A stretch of DNA of 64,000 nt, from assembly GCA_020631735.1 (NCBI GenBank), contig CM036188.1:9962214-10026213 (forward strand), read 5' to 3'. This DNA is from Saccharum officinarum (lineage: Eukaryota; Streptophyta; Magnoliopsida; Poales; Poaceae). The notes below the pieces were generated by a model. It saw only the letters and a program-made list of their open reading frames with translations. It had not been told where the DNA came from and did no database searches. The translations under genes and the position numbers were made by a program. Of this stretch, positions 1 through 11,033 are shown in pieces (position 1 is the stretch's first letter; each line of letters begins with the position of its first letter).

Positions 1-667
1 CCATCTTCTCGGCGAGCATGAACAACGCGTCCTTCCTTCTCCCCGACGCCGTCTCCATGCTCCAGGCGCACTACGACGGGGTCGACGGCGTCTACACCCG
101 CGACTTCCCCGACCGGCCGCCGGTCATCTTCGACTACACCGCGGACGACAACGACACGCTCAAGTACACGACAAAGTCCACCAAGGTGAGGACGCTGCGG
201 TACAACGAGACGGTGGAGATGGTGCTGCAGAACACGCGGCTGATTGCCAAGGAGAGCCACCCCATGCACCTCCACGGCTTCAACTTCTTCGTGCTCGCCC
301 AGGGCTTCGGCAACTACGACGAGGCCGCGGTGGCGCCGCGGTTCAACCTCGTCAACCCGCAGGAGCGCAACACCGTCGCCGTCCCCACCGGCGGCTGGGC
401 CGTCATCCGCTTCGTCGCAAACAACCCTGGTAAAGAATCTGTACTGTACATTTTTCATAAATCATAATTATTTATTTGCATCGATTGAAATGTACTAAAA
501 ACTAATAAGGATCAAATAAATTGTATCTTGTTGCAGGGATGTGGTTCATGCACTGCCACTTCGACGCCCACCTTGATCTGGGGCTGGCAATGGTGTTCGA
601 GGTTCAGGACGGACCGACGGCGGAGACATCGGTGCCGCCGCCGCCATTGGACCTACCTCAGTGCTAA
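1..667 (+). CDS. Laccase (multicopper oxidase), 3' part of gene
   Basis: This is the C-terminal third of a plant laccase, a secreted copper enzyme of the cell wall that oxidises monolignols and other phenols. The frame is open from base 3. Exon 1 ends at 429, an intron with GT at 430 and AG at 536 follows in phase 1, and the last exon runs 537-667 to a TAA. The joined product ends in about 185 residues of the third cupredoxin domain. HPMHLHGF (codons from 258) supplies type-2/type-3 copper ligands. [14 protein letters not shown] (codons from 551) holds the T1 cysteine, the T3 histidines and the T1 histidine, with Leu ten residues after the Cys as axial residue. The C-terminus, [10 protein letters not shown], is laccase-like. 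The 5' exons lie outside the window, so I cannot name the paralogue. No defect is seen in this part. A copy of the last 70-odd bases reappears at 29137. Confidence 0.93.
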
Positions 668-971
668 AATCGTGATTCTTTGAATTGGGTGATGGATTTG
701 TCAACAGAAAAAGTGTACAAGCTTTGTCTACTAGCTTTGTTGTGATTCTTAACTATAGTTTGTCCGATCCGTTACAAGATTATTGTTCTACTGGCATAGG
801 GAGCACACGCATTTTTATATGTAAAAAGTCAAGTCATGGATGTGATTGTTTGAGTTTGGTGTATAAATAAATTGGATACGTACGTCAACACGTGAAGCAG
901 CCTGGATAAGAGTTATTATTCGATCATGACATTTGACTATAGTTGCTATACTTATCCGCTCATATATATAG

Positions 972-1917
972 TTTTTTTTCGAAAACGTGCTTAGCACGTG
1001 CTTTATTAATTAAGGAAAGTTTAGAAAGGGGTGATACACAGCCCGGGGAGGCACGACGGTGAGATGCCTAGGCTGCCAACTGGTGGAACACATACAGAGG
1101 GCACCAGCTTTAACAGTGGTGTTTAGATAGGCGTACTAAGTTAACAACTAATCTTGCGACTAAGTAGGAGAATCGTTGCCCTTTAGGTGACCACCGCAAC
1201 CACTGGCGAAACCAGGGGGGCCAGCAGGGGCCATGCCCCCCCAAGCACAATGATTTGTTTAAAATATCTATAGAAAATTCACTTGCATAGCTAAAAATAA
1301 TTATTATTTCACTCTATTTTGATGATAAATATTGTGCTTTTTCGTTATGAGTACTAAATATATGTGTAAAAATGTTGAAAAGCTATTAAGGCATATATTT
1401 GTTGTACATATTTATCATGTTTACGAGGTGTATCGTATTGTCTAGCCCTCCTTATTCAAAACTTCTGGTTCCGCCTCTGATCGCAACCAGCGACGCCAAG
1501 CTCCAAAATCCAGCAGCGATCCAGGAGTCGGCCTCCTCACAGATTAGAGCAAGGACCTGAGCCGGCGTCTTGGCGCTGTTGTCGAATGTCCGCCTGTTGC
1601 GCTCTTTCCAAACGCCCCAGGAGACGAGCAGCATAGTGGAGTCGAAGCCATGCCTGAAGATCCCTGGAACTGTTGTCCGTGTCTGCTGCCACCAATCGGC
1701 TAGGGTGGATTCATCGTTCGGTCCTAGGTGCTGCAACCCAGCTCTTGCCAGCATTCGTTGCCAAACCTCGCGTGTGAATACGCACGAAGCCAGCAAAATG
1801 GTCGGTGGCCTTGTCATGCTAGTCGCACAGAACGCAGGTGGCGTCCTGCTGTAGACCATGGCGCTTCCGGCGCTCGACTGTCCATAAGCGACCGAATTCT
1901 TCTTTTGGCTTGCACTA
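972..1917 (-). mobile_element. 5'-truncated LINE, 3' end with zf-RVT tail
   Basis: Minus-strand remnant of a plant non-LTR retrotransposon. It encodes the C-terminus of ORF2: the zinc-binding RVT region (around the CVLCD motif) and the conserved stretch CVFTREVWQRMLARAG followed by WGVWKERNRRTFD. The A-rich tail is the T run at 972-979. A near-perfect 13-bp target duplication flanks it: CTCATATATATAG (959-971) and CTCGTATATATAG (1918-1930). The frame carries a stop (TAG in place of a CAG codon after CVLCD) and a frameshift just after. It is interrupted by a hAT element at 1201-1479; removing that element restores an ORF end of LASLVAVVT then stop. Confidence 0.87.
1201..1479. mobile_element. 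Non-autonomous hAT-type MITE nested in the LINE
   Basis: 279-bp element with imperfect terminal inverted repeats, CACTGGCGAAACCAGG on the left and CAGAGGCGGAACCAGA (reverse complement of the right end), 12 of 16 matching. It is flanked by 8-bp direct repeats, ACCGCAAC (1193-1200) and ATCGCAAC (1480-1487), as expected for hAT insertion. The interior is AT-rich with no coding capacity. Confidence 0.8.
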
Positions 1918-1930
1918 CTCGTATATATAG

Positions 1931-3504
1931 TCGCACAAACCATATCTACAAATCTTGCTATTTGTAAATATATGTACAGTTAACCTAGTACGGAGCTTGC
2001 AAATGGAGAAGTTTCGCATTATGCGACAAGGTTGTGACATTAATTTGACTATTATTAGTTGGCTGACAAGTTAACCCAGTACGAGTTTCTATCTTCTAGT
2101 CTAAGTGATCTCGTTTTCGCTGACGGGCTAGGCCCAAGAAAATAGCAAATCTGTGGCCGGCCGGTTCGATTAACCGTCATGAATGTATAATAGTTGTAAG
2201 AGTATATAACTGGCCTGGGCAACAGCTGACGTAAGTTGAACCGCGCGTTAGGGTTGAAAACAGAGCTCACCGGCTCCACCTGGACAAATGAAAGTAATGT
2301 CTTGGGCAGCAAGTTGATTGAGACACTTTTTTTTTTACACCAGTTGATCGAGACACTTGGATGGCACGATGACGCGGATGCATCCGAGACGGCGTTTGGA
2401 TTCTACCCACTCATCTTCTATATATTTCTCCATCTCTCCACTTCTTTATCAATGAAATTGGCACTCGTGTGCCTGTTTGTTCAAGAATATAAGATATATT
2501 TCTCTCTTCTGCCTTTTGGTGTACTTAACATCATTTACTAATATTGTCCTTTGAACTTCGGGTCTTTCACCCTCTAACTTCAACCTTGCCCAAATTTTTC
2601 CCGTTTCAGAATACATGTAGTTAGGTTTAAGATTACTATATATTGGTTGTCGAATGTTTTTCATCACTTTGACCATCACTATATAAAATGTTATATAGAT
2701 TGACAATGTAAGACAAATGTGGTTAAATTTAATATCAAAGGCACTTTCAAACGATTTATTTTTTATTTAAATGTCACATTTCATTGAAGTTCTTGGTCAA
2801 AGCTTCATCTCGTAGCACATTTTGACATTAACTGCAGGGAGTACCCAGAGGTAGATTTCTTTGAGCTTCACATGTGCACGCCATATATGGGCACATAACT
2901 AATGATCTCTCCTTGGACATAGAGATGGGGAATTGGAATTGAAGGTAGAGCACTAGAGCTCGAACAGGAAGATGTGGACTAGTACTTCACGATTATTTGT
3001 GCATCCATGTGTGCTTCCTGCTTACATGTCGTGTCACCTCTTTTTTTTAAAAAAAACATTTTTAAGACACCTTCAATTCATTTCCATAGGCGGTTACATA
3101 ATCTGACCACCGAGAACCACATATGAAAATGGTGATTTTTGCAAGCTATTTCTTATATGAACGGCCTGTAGACCGGTGATAACGCGGATCGACCATGGGG
3201 CAATTCCATGTCAAGCTGTACACTACTAAATCGACTTTGTAAAACTGTGGTCCGCTGTTACATGAATTGTAAAACTGGAGTTTGGGCAAAGGTTAAGCAT
3301 CACAACAAGTAGCCCAAGTATCCAACCGTGTAACCGCAGATAAGTGAATTGGTCATTTCTTTTCTTAATAGCAGACCACTATTTTGGAGAACATTTTCAC
3401 TCGATTAGGGAAAAGCTACCCTAGAACCCACTAATGGTATTAGTATTCCCTAGCAGCGCTGGACAATCATTGAAAAGAATTGGATCGTTCCAGTGACTAC
3501 AATA
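1931..3504. other. Intergenic, no gene seen
   Basis: About 1.6 kb of AT-rich sequence. I see no conserved protein motif. A small oddity is a repeated GTTGATTGAGACAC / GTTGATCGAGACAC on either side of a T run near 2315-2360. Confidence 0.5.
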
Positions 3505-4486
3505 GGTTGTTTGGGACTGCTTCACTCTATAATTTTCAGCTCTGCTATACCAAGTCCAAGCCAAACACCCCCAACTCTAGATTTTGCAGCTCCAGAAAAA
3601 AAATCAAATATGGGGGCAGCTCCACGTTTGTGGAGCTCCTCAAGAGGTGCTCCAAGAATTGAAGTTTCCACAGTTCTCATAGAGTTAGGGTGAAATTACC
3701 CCCAATGCCACTAATTACACAGTAACGATTCGTTTTCTATTCTCATCTCTTCCACTGGGGCCCTCATCCATTCGCTCTCCTGGCCTCAGTCCTCATGCGA
3801 CCTAGCGCTGCCGCCCACTCATCTCCCGGCCGCCACCCCTTTCCCGCCGGCGAGGGGACCGCCGGAATGGAGGGATCCATGGCCCCACCGCGCCCGACCC
3901 AGTTTTTGGAGTCCCCAACGCCGGCTTTGCTCCGTCCTGGACCTCACTGCTGGCACCCAGGGTTGGGCTCCCCAGGCTCAGGCCGTCGCTGCCGGCCGCC
4001 AGCGTCCACGGGCTCACCGCGCCTGGCTTGCCTGGCCAGGCCTCGCCCGCCGACCAAGGTGTGCAAGCAGCCACAGTTGGCTTGGCCAACCCAGGCGACG
4101 TCATAGCCCGAGGTGGCGTGCAAGCGGCCGTGGTTAGCTTGGCCGACCCAGCGACGTCGGCGGCCCGTGGTGGCACGCGACAGGGCAATCTAGCTAAAAC
4201 AGCGAGCGGTGCACAACGCGGGCAGCCCCAGGCAGCAAGCGACGACGGTAGTGTGCAGTGCGGAGGTGAGGGTGGGGATGGAAATAAGCATATGACTGAC
4301 ACGTGGGTCCCATGAATCAGGGGCAAAATGGACCATTATGATCTCCACGTCATGCTCTTGGAGCTGAAGCCAGACTGCAACCCAAACATGTGGAATTGCT
4401 TCATGGTGAAACAACAACTCTATACGGAGCTGCTCTATGGTGAATATGGTGGAGTGGAGTTGGGTAAATCAGTCCCAAACAGTGCC
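3505..4486. mobile_element. 1-kb TIR element with a GC-rich interior
   Basis: The ends are inverted copies of each other: TTGTTTGGGACTGCTTCAC on the left and CTGTTTGGGACTGATTTAC as the reverse complement of the right end. Subterminal blocks rich in GGAGCTGC/GCAGCTCC also mirror each other. The centre (about 3790-4315) is strongly GC-rich, unlike the AT-rich flanks, and could be captured host sequence. Open frames there on both strands are low-complexity and match no family I know. The target duplication is unclear (AATA at both flanks at best), so the superfamily is not assigned. Confidence 0.6.
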
Positions 4487-5007
4487 AATAAATATAGCAT
4501 GTTTGCTACTTCTCGTGGAGCTCTTTTACGGTGGTGGGAAGTAACCGGTGGTACTTTCAGGTTCTTTTACCCCTCTAGTTTTTTCTGACTGTTGATCTGA
4601 TAATTTCAATCAAAACAATTTATCAACAATTATGGGGTAAGGATACTTTGCTGACTAAGAAAAAAATTTAAACTGAGTACTGGTCCCCCGTGTACTTTGT
4701 ATCGGCCCCACTAGTTTGGTATTACTTGGTACCTTGTTATGTTACCTTTTATTTTTCCACCGTTGGATTCCTACCGATGGATGGCTTGTTTTACAACCAC
4801 CATAAATTTCTCATTTTTCATGACTTGGTTGCCAGATTGTTTCTGAGAAGTGTCCCTCGAACTCCAGAAAATGTTCTGTGAGGTGAGACTACAAATTTAG
4901 TTTCTCAAACAAATTATATCAGCCTGAATTGAATTGCCAATATACCATGCAATTAGCAGTTTGGAAATGAAAACACACAGTGAATTCCAACAAGCTAACA
5001 AGACTAT
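4487..5007. other. Intergenic, no gene seen
   Basis: About 520 bases of AT-rich sequence between two transposons. Short open frames lack recognisable motifs. Confidence 0.5.
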
Positions 5008-5337
5008 GGCCTTGTGTTGTTCCAGAGTGTAAAGTTTTGGGGTGTCACATGAGGTGTCGTATGAAGTGCTCGGATACTGATAAAAAAAATAAATTACAGA
5101 AACCGTCAGTAAACCGCGAGACGAATTTATTAAGCCTAATTAATTCATCATTAGCACATGTATTACTGTAGCACTTTATTGTCAAATCATGGACTAATTA
5201 GGCTTAAAAGATTCGACTAGCAAATTCCATGCAATCTGTGTAATTAGTTTTTTTAATCTATATTTAATACTCCATGCATGTATCAAACATCCGATGTGAT
5301 ATAGTGTAAAATTTTAGTGTGGGAAGTAAACAAGGCC
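5008..5337. mobile_element. GGCCTTGTTTAG-type MITE
   Basis: About 330 bp with ends GGCCTTGTGTTGTTCC and, reverse-complemented from the right, GGCCTTGTTTACTTCCC. The interior has the characteristic block around GCGAGACGAATTTATTAAGC and its inverted partner, typical of an abundant grass MITE family. No clear target duplication was found. Confidence 0.75.
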
Positions 5338-5758
5338 TGTGATTGGCTGCTGAGAAGGATCCGAGAACTAGTAGTCTATTAGCCCTCGTGGTACTACAGG
5401 AATATCAAGCTTCGTAGAAATAAAGGCTCCTTTTTCACGAATGATAATGAATGTTAGATCTATCAGAAGCATAGCATGAAAGTTATGCAAGTAACATTGA
5501 TTTGACGTAATCAACCAAATTTTTCTCTCGGAAAAGTTGCTCTCTCTCTAGGATATTTTAAAATTGTCTATGGACTTTCGACCGTGTAGAGACCGCACAT
5601 TACAGTTTATCTATTTGATTATAGTATCCCAACATCTATGTTCAAGAACCGTAAGGGATGAAAACCTCTCCCGGCGACTTGGCGTGCATTAATGAATTAA
5701 ATTTCTTGATAGCTTGCATGAGACTCTTGGTGCCATATATAATGATATATGGATGTAT
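5338..5758. other. Intergenic, no gene seen
   Basis: About 420 bases with no recognisable gene or repeat boundary. Confidence 0.45.
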
Positions 5759-6015
5759 TTTTTTGCGAAAAACCAGTACACTTAGACGCTCACAACACAT
5801 GCACACTCGTCCCTATAAACATACGTACGTAAACCCTACCTTTATGAATGCCTTCGAGAGACTAAGCAGACCGAAGTCACCCAAGACGTCTCGCTGTTGA
5901 CGGAAACGTCGCCTACCACTGAAAGCATAGCGCCGATAAATCCTGAAATAAATCTAGAAAAATAATCTCTCGTCCTAATTGAAAGACTTGAACCTAGGTG
6001 GATAGGTTCCAACTA
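5759..6015 (-). mobile_element. Au-type SINE, minus strand
   Basis: The minus strand shows a degenerate tRNA-like head (a B-box-like GGTTCAAGTC near 5990), then the body with GGCGCTATGCTTTCAGTGG and the downstream CTTCGGTCTGCTTAG region, and an A-rich 3' end at 5759. The body matches the plant Au SINE as I know it. It is flanked by similar 14-mers, ATATATGGATGTAT (5745-5758) and ATATACGGATATAT (6016-6029), a probable decayed target duplication. Confidence 0.75.
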
Positions 6016-6918
6016 ATATACGGATATATCATCAACAATGAAAATCTCTGTTCTCCCTCAAACAGGATTGTGCAGCCGGTATTTAGTTGAAAATTGCTCG
6101 GTTCGTTTCGAATAGCAAACAGGACCTGAACGATTGGCACGGTCCCATCGTAGCAGATTGCATTAGTTGGATTAATTCGAAATTAGCTAGAGAGATGGGG
6201 GTTCAGGGTGCGTATTAGGTGAAAGCATCATAATCATCAAATTAAAAATTTTGTTATTTCTTCAAATAAAAAACATATACATATATTGAGCTTTCAGATT
6301 TGAAATTTTGAAGAGCTCTAGGTTCGGAATGTTATGGATCCATGAAGTGTAAACTCAAGCACGTTCAGTTACCAGATACCGAGATTCATAAAGACAAAAA
6401 TTCGGCTGTAAGTTATTAAAAAAAAGATAAAACTTGATCCTTGCAGAGTTGCAGTGATAGCTTACATGTTTGTACTTTCGCTACCACTGGTGAGTTGCTT
6501 GTCTGATTGTTTTTTAGAAGAAAAATAAATATGAAAAAAATGATTAAATTTCCCTAGCAACGAAGCTCTTGGACCAGACCAAACAGGCCTAGAAAATTCC
6601 CAGTGCCCCTGTCACCGGTTTACATAATTACATATATATGTCGGTCAGAGAAATTCCAGTTTGTGATACTGCTGCATGTTTGGTAAGTAATTCGTTGCAA
6701 CCGTCACTTGGAGGCAGAAGTAAACAGATTATTTGCTACTCCAGAGGTCAGGCAAAGCGTACCCGCATCGGCTGTTTGCTGTTGTTTGCTTCCTACTAGT
6801 ATGCTGCACAACATACCTGAGGTACGGTCTGGAGTTCAACGGTGACAGATTGACATGACCTGTTGATCGAGCATGCACGATGCATCAACTATTCAACTCT
6901 CGTGTTACTCGACGAGTG
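6016..6918. other. Intergenic, no gene seen
   Basis: About 900 bases, AT-rich, with no conserved coding motif. Confidence 0.45.
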
Positions 6919-7153
6919 CTCACCGTCCTAAATATCTATGTCCTTTTCGTTTTTCGAGAAACAACTTTGACAAAATATATATTAAAAAAATATTTATATT
7001 TATGATATATAATTGGTATAATTAGAAAGATCTTTGAATATAGTTTTTTAATAAATTAATTTGGAGATACAAATGTTACACATATTTTTTACGAATCGAG
7101 TCAAACTTGTGGAACGAAAACAAAAAACGATAAATAAATTGGAACAGAGGGAG
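6919..7153. mobile_element. Stowaway-like MITE
   Basis: The left end CTCACCGTCCTAAATA and the right end GGAACAGAGGGAG form the decayed CTCCCTCCGTCC...GGAGGGAG termini of Stowaway (Tc1/mariner) MITEs. A TA follows the right end and TG precedes the left end, consistent with a mutated TA target duplication. AT-rich interior, non-coding. Confidence 0.7.
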
Positions 7154-7974
7154 TACGTATGTACATCTAGTCTCCGTCTGAAGTAGTAAGGCTCTTTTTC
7201 ATCATGACTCCATGATAAGACTAAAATGTTGTTAAGAAAGTATAAGACGCAACTTCAATTTGAAACCAGTAAAAAATATTGTTTTGATGTTTTCCTCTCA
7301 GGAAAAAGTCGTCTCTCTATGTCACTTTAGCGCTGCTTATAGACATCAAACTCACAAGCCCATAGATATCACATGTCAACTTTATACTTTTTCTTTTATA
7401 ATTTAGACACTTCTTGACATACAATAGTATATTACTCATTCAATGATATGGAAACTTTTTCAACATGAACACAACAGGTCTCAAGTCACTATTAGAAAAA
7501 ATATTTTTTTCGAGACGCTTGGCAATCCTAAACACAACAGGTTTCATGGATGACTATGTACAAGAAAGGCCTGCATGATATGATTGGATATGATTTGGTC
7601 ATCAGGGACTTGCACGTCAATGACAGCCAAGCATTCATTAGCTTTCTATACAAAACCTTATCTTCGTTATAGGGTACCATAGGGTGGGCTCCTATAGATA
7701 TATGTTCATTTTTCCAACCCTTGGAACTTGAAAAGTATGTAATCGCAAGAGCAGAAGAAGCAACTGTCAAACCCCACGCGCGCGTTTACATTTTCAATTA
7801 CGTTGGAGTACGTAATTCCGAACTTATTTCCCCCTCAACACTTCAATTCAACCAGGGAACGTTGTTAGGCACGCACTACTATAGGACTGGGCTTCGCTAC
7901 CTAGACATCCGTACAGTTGCAAAGAGCTGGCACGGATGGACCAACCGGCACGGATGCCGCATCATTGCCGCTTA
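7154..7974. other. Intergenic, no gene seen
   Basis: About 820 bases. Short open frames exist but none has a family signature. Confidence 0.45.
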
Positions 7975-8257
7975 GGCCTTTTTAGTTCCCAATTCTCCTC
8001 TAAAATTTCACTATGCAAAAAAGAGATTTCCATCACATCAAAATATCGGTAAATGCATGAAGTACTAAATGTAGATGAAATCAAAAACTAATTGCACAGT
8101 TTTATTATACTTTGCGAGACGAACATTTTAAGTCTAATTAATCAATTTTTAAACAATTTCTTGCACTAAAAACAAAACGCGCTACAGTGTTCCGGCAGGA
8201 ACACTGTAGCGTACAGGCGCCGAATCGGCGCCCCCAACTTCGCATCTAAACAGGGCT
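7975..8257. mobile_element. Tourist-like MITE with TTA duplication
   Basis: 283-bp element starting GGCCTTTTTAGTTCCC and ending CTAAACAGGGCT, flanked by TTA on both sides (7972-7974 and 8258-8260), as for PIF/Harbinger-type MITEs. It contains the block ACTAATTGCACAGTTTTATT and, near 8185-8215, a short hairpin around GTTCCGGCAGGAACACTGTA. Confidence 0.83.
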
Positions 8258-8546
8258 TTAGGTTGTGCCGGCAGCGGAACCGATTCGGATGCCGATTCCG
8301 AGCCGATAGTGAACTCCTGCTCTATAGTAGCGGCGGCATTTACATTTCATGCAACACAATAAAGAAAAGAAGCCTAAATTATGTGTATTGAATGAAATGA
8401 AAAATGAAAAAAAATGCAATACGAATTTGTCCTTGTACTTCCTGTCGTAATGCTGTTATGGGCTGCGTGTTTTCCAGGCAACAAAGGGCAAAAGACACCA
8501 TCTGATCAATTGATTTTTCCCATTTTGCAATGCGACAGCTGCTTTA

Positions 8547-8830
8547 GAGCATATCTAAGAGCTCTAAATCTCACTCTTTAAATCACCATTTGAAGAGTCA
8601 TTTGTATAAAAAATATTTCTATATATCTTTCACTCTCCAACAGTTTTTCTATATCTTATGCGCACTTTAGAGAGCCATTCTCGTCTTCTATTTTTTGCTA
8701 ACGAAAAATCCGGAATAGAAGATGATTATATTTAAATGACCATTTAGATAAACTGTTGGAGGGTAGTTTTTCACCAAAATCTCTATTCCTAGCATTTAGG
8801 AAGGATATAGAGAGTCTTTTGCAGATGCTC
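8547..8830. mobile_element. GAGCATCT-type MITE
   Basis: 284-bp element with inverted ends GAGCATATCTAAGAG and, from the right, GAGCATCTGCAAAAGAC. It is flanked by TTA (8544-8546 and 8831-8833), a Tourist-like target duplication. Non-coding. Confidence 0.75.
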
Positions 8831-9045
8831 TTAAATAAACAATTGCTGCAAAGTACATTTATTCGAAATCTCAACTAACTTTCTCTTTTCGTAGAGCAAA
8901 TGAAACCCCAATCAACATAAAGAAATAAATGAAATCCCAATGGAATTTGGTGATACTGCACCAGTCTGATACGCTGCACCAAGCTGATACGGCAACTGCC
9001 AGGCGGTCCCATTGGCTTCTCCTGACGAGGCACAGCTGCGCCGTC

Positions 9046-9440
9046 TTTTTTACTTTTTAGCCTTTTTCGAAGGATTTTCTCAAATACGCCCCTGATGGAA
9101 AGATTTCAGAAAATGGACCCTAGGCTTGGCGCCATCCACGTTGGCGCCAAGCCCCCATGCCACTTGGCCGATGACGCGGCCGACGACGCTGAGCTGGCGC
9201 TGACGTGGCAGCACCTTGGCGCCGTCACCATTGGCGCCAAGCTTGGCGCCATCGTCATTGGCGCCAAGCCTGGCCCCAAAGATCAAATCATCATGTATAT
9301 CATTTTTTTCCTAAGTATTTCCAGGTTGTTCTAAGTGATCAAACAGAAAGTCATTGTAAAAACTCTAGAGTTAGTCATATTTCTCAATATCTAGGTCATT
9401 GTAAAATTTAAATTGTAATGTCCAAGTCATGTTAAAAAAA
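9046..9440. mobile_element. Left arm of the GGCGCC-rich TIR element, cut by gap
   Basis: This is the copy-1 version of the left terminal inverted repeat described at 37597-40168. It contains a run of GGCGCC hexamers in near-palindromic settings (9126-9270) and then AT-rich sequence. It stops at the N run, so the rest of the element is absent from contig A. Confidence 0.8.
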
Positions 9441-9540
9441 NNNNNNNNNNNNNNNNNNNNNNNNNNNNNNNNNNNNNNNNNNNNNNNNNNNNNNNNNNNN
9501 NNNNNNNNNNNNNNNNNNNNNNNNNNNNNNNNNNNNNNNN
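9441..9540. other. Assembly gap, 100 N
   Basis: Exactly 100 undetermined bases, a usual placeholder for a gap of unknown size. Confidence 0.99.
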
Positions 9541-9922
9541 AAAAACGTCCTTTTGACCCCTCTGCTTGCATTCCGACAGGATGAGTTGTGGGTTCTTCCA
9601 TGTGTGCATCTGCAAAGTCAGGGTTGGCAGCACGTCGGAAATTTGATTGGTCAATTTGAGATTATAAAAAATTGGTTAAAGTGCAAAATTTTTTTGAATC
9701 CGTCGTGCCTGAGCTTTGAAACCTCAATCATCCAATGCAATGCCGCACACTTGGTCCTTGATTTGAATTAAAATTGTCATATCATCGCATCCGCCCCGTA
9801 GATTCATATATAAATACGAGGTACTCAAATTTGAACTTGTGTATGATATACTCCCTTCGTTCTAATAGAATGGAATTATAGGTTTAGAATCGATCAGACT
9901 AGGTTTATAGAAAATAATAGAA
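9541..9922. other. Start of contig B, no gene seen
   Basis: No coding motif. A lone Stowaway-like end, ACTCCCTTCGTTCTAATAG, lies near 9850. Confidence 0.45.
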
Positions 9923-10530
9923 TTAAGTCTATTTTTTGGCTCTTCAATTCTTCTCTTTGTTTAATTTGATCTCCAATTACAAAACCATCTAACGCTGCTG
10001 CCTCAACTCCCAAAACTTTCAATTTTGACCAGAGTCATATGAAACAATTTAAAACCAGCTCGAGGGTCAAAATTGGTTTTGATAAATGAGGTGTCAAAGT
10101 TAGACAGAGGCAAGCGAATGGAGCCTAGCTCAATTGATTAGGTTTCTTGTGGTGGAACCTGCCCACCGGGTTCAAATTCTCGACTCAGTTGGTTAGGTTC
10201 CTTGTAGTGGAACCTGTCCACCGGGTACAAGTTCTTGACTTGGTACGAGTGCTCGTATTTTTCTGGATTTATTCTAACATTTAACGGCGTTATGCTTTCA
10301 GTGGTAGGCGACATCCCTATCGACAACGAGGTGCCTGTGGTGACTTCGTCAATCTCAAGATATGCCGGTACAGTCTTTCGGAGGTACTCGTAGGGGTAAG
10401 ATTTGCGTACATGTGTTCATAGAGGTAAGTGTATGTGCGTGTTGAGCATCTGCTTCTGTACTTGTGTAATTCGTAAAAATAAAAAGAAAAAGTTAGACAG
10501 AGGCCAAAGTTGAGGGCTAAAAGAACTTAA
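9923..10530. mobile_element. MITE (TTAAGTCTATTTTT family), split by a SINE
   Basis: Left end TTAAGTCTATTTTTTGGCTC and right end, reverse-complemented, TTAAGTTCTTTTAGCCCTC. The interior has the mirrored blocks TCAATTTTGACC and GGTCAAAATTGG. A second member of the same family lies at 11034-11313. A SINE (10112-10488) with its own target duplication is inserted near the right end. Confidence 0.68.
10112..10488 (+). mobile_element. Au-type SINE with doubled tRNA-like head
   Basis: Plus-strand SINE flanked by a perfect 16-bp target duplication AAAGTTAGACAGAGGC (10096-10111 and 10489-10504) and ending in an A-rich tail (10474-10488). The tRNA-like pol III promoter head occurs twice in tandem: CCTAGCTCAATTGATTAGG with GGGTTCAAATTC (10124-10180), then GACTCAGTTGGTTAGG with GGGTACAAGTTC (10182-10235). 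The shared block TGGAACCTGCCCACC / TGGAACCTGTCCACC lies in each. The single body follows, with GGCGTTATGCTTTCAGTGG and GACTTCGTCAATCTCAAG. Confidence 0.85.
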
Positions 10531-11033
10531 TCAAGTACTTTAGTTTTTATATATTTATAAAAATTTTACCTATTTGAATTTACTTTTTGATAAATATTTA
10601 TATGTATTGAAATATTTATCCGCATTTTATATTAATATTTATTTAATCATTAAATATTTATTAATATATATGTCAGATATTTAAGTCATGATCCGGTATT
10701 GGAATAGTTCTTGTCTTCAACTGGTTGCAAGCTACGTACTGTAGTACTATAGGGATGGATCTGTATGTTTAAATATTCGGAAGATCCGTATTTAAGAAAA
10801 TTTTGAACTACCTGACATTATTATTGGTACCCGTGTACCATCTAAAAAATTAACGATGTGAATGATAATTATTTTTATTATGACTCATGACATGCATCGT
10901 ATTAACTATTTAAAAGTTATCTATATGGCTAATCCTATTTATAACACAAATGTTAAGTTTAATTACTATTTAAAACTTTTATTAGCAATAATTTTAATAT
11001 TATAATTGATGATATATAAAGGTTAAGTACATA
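10531..11033. other. AT-rich intergenic, no gene seen
   Basis: About 500 bases of very AT-rich DNA, no coding motif. Confidence 0.5.

Larger units (their letters stand above)
595..9440 (+). repeat. Long direct repeat, copy 1 (end of contig A)
   Basis: This 8.85-kb stretch, from inside the laccase terminal exon to the last base before the N gap, is repeated in the same order and orientation at 29137-37993. By eye the two differ by about ten substitutions (for example near 4443, 5147, 5305, 5930, 7198 and 8495) and a larger number of one- or two-base indels, mostly in homopolymers. Every transposon and target duplication inside is shared. Confidence 0.97.

Noticed and set aside
3795..4326. Open frames of 103 and 174 codons as genes
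   Set aside because: Both are low-complexity and are disrupted by indels in the second copy at 32330-32865.
10124..10235. tRNA genes
   Set aside because: A- and B-box-like sequences are present, but they sit in a SINE with target duplication and A-rich tail; no cloverleaf with a proper anticodon arm is evident.
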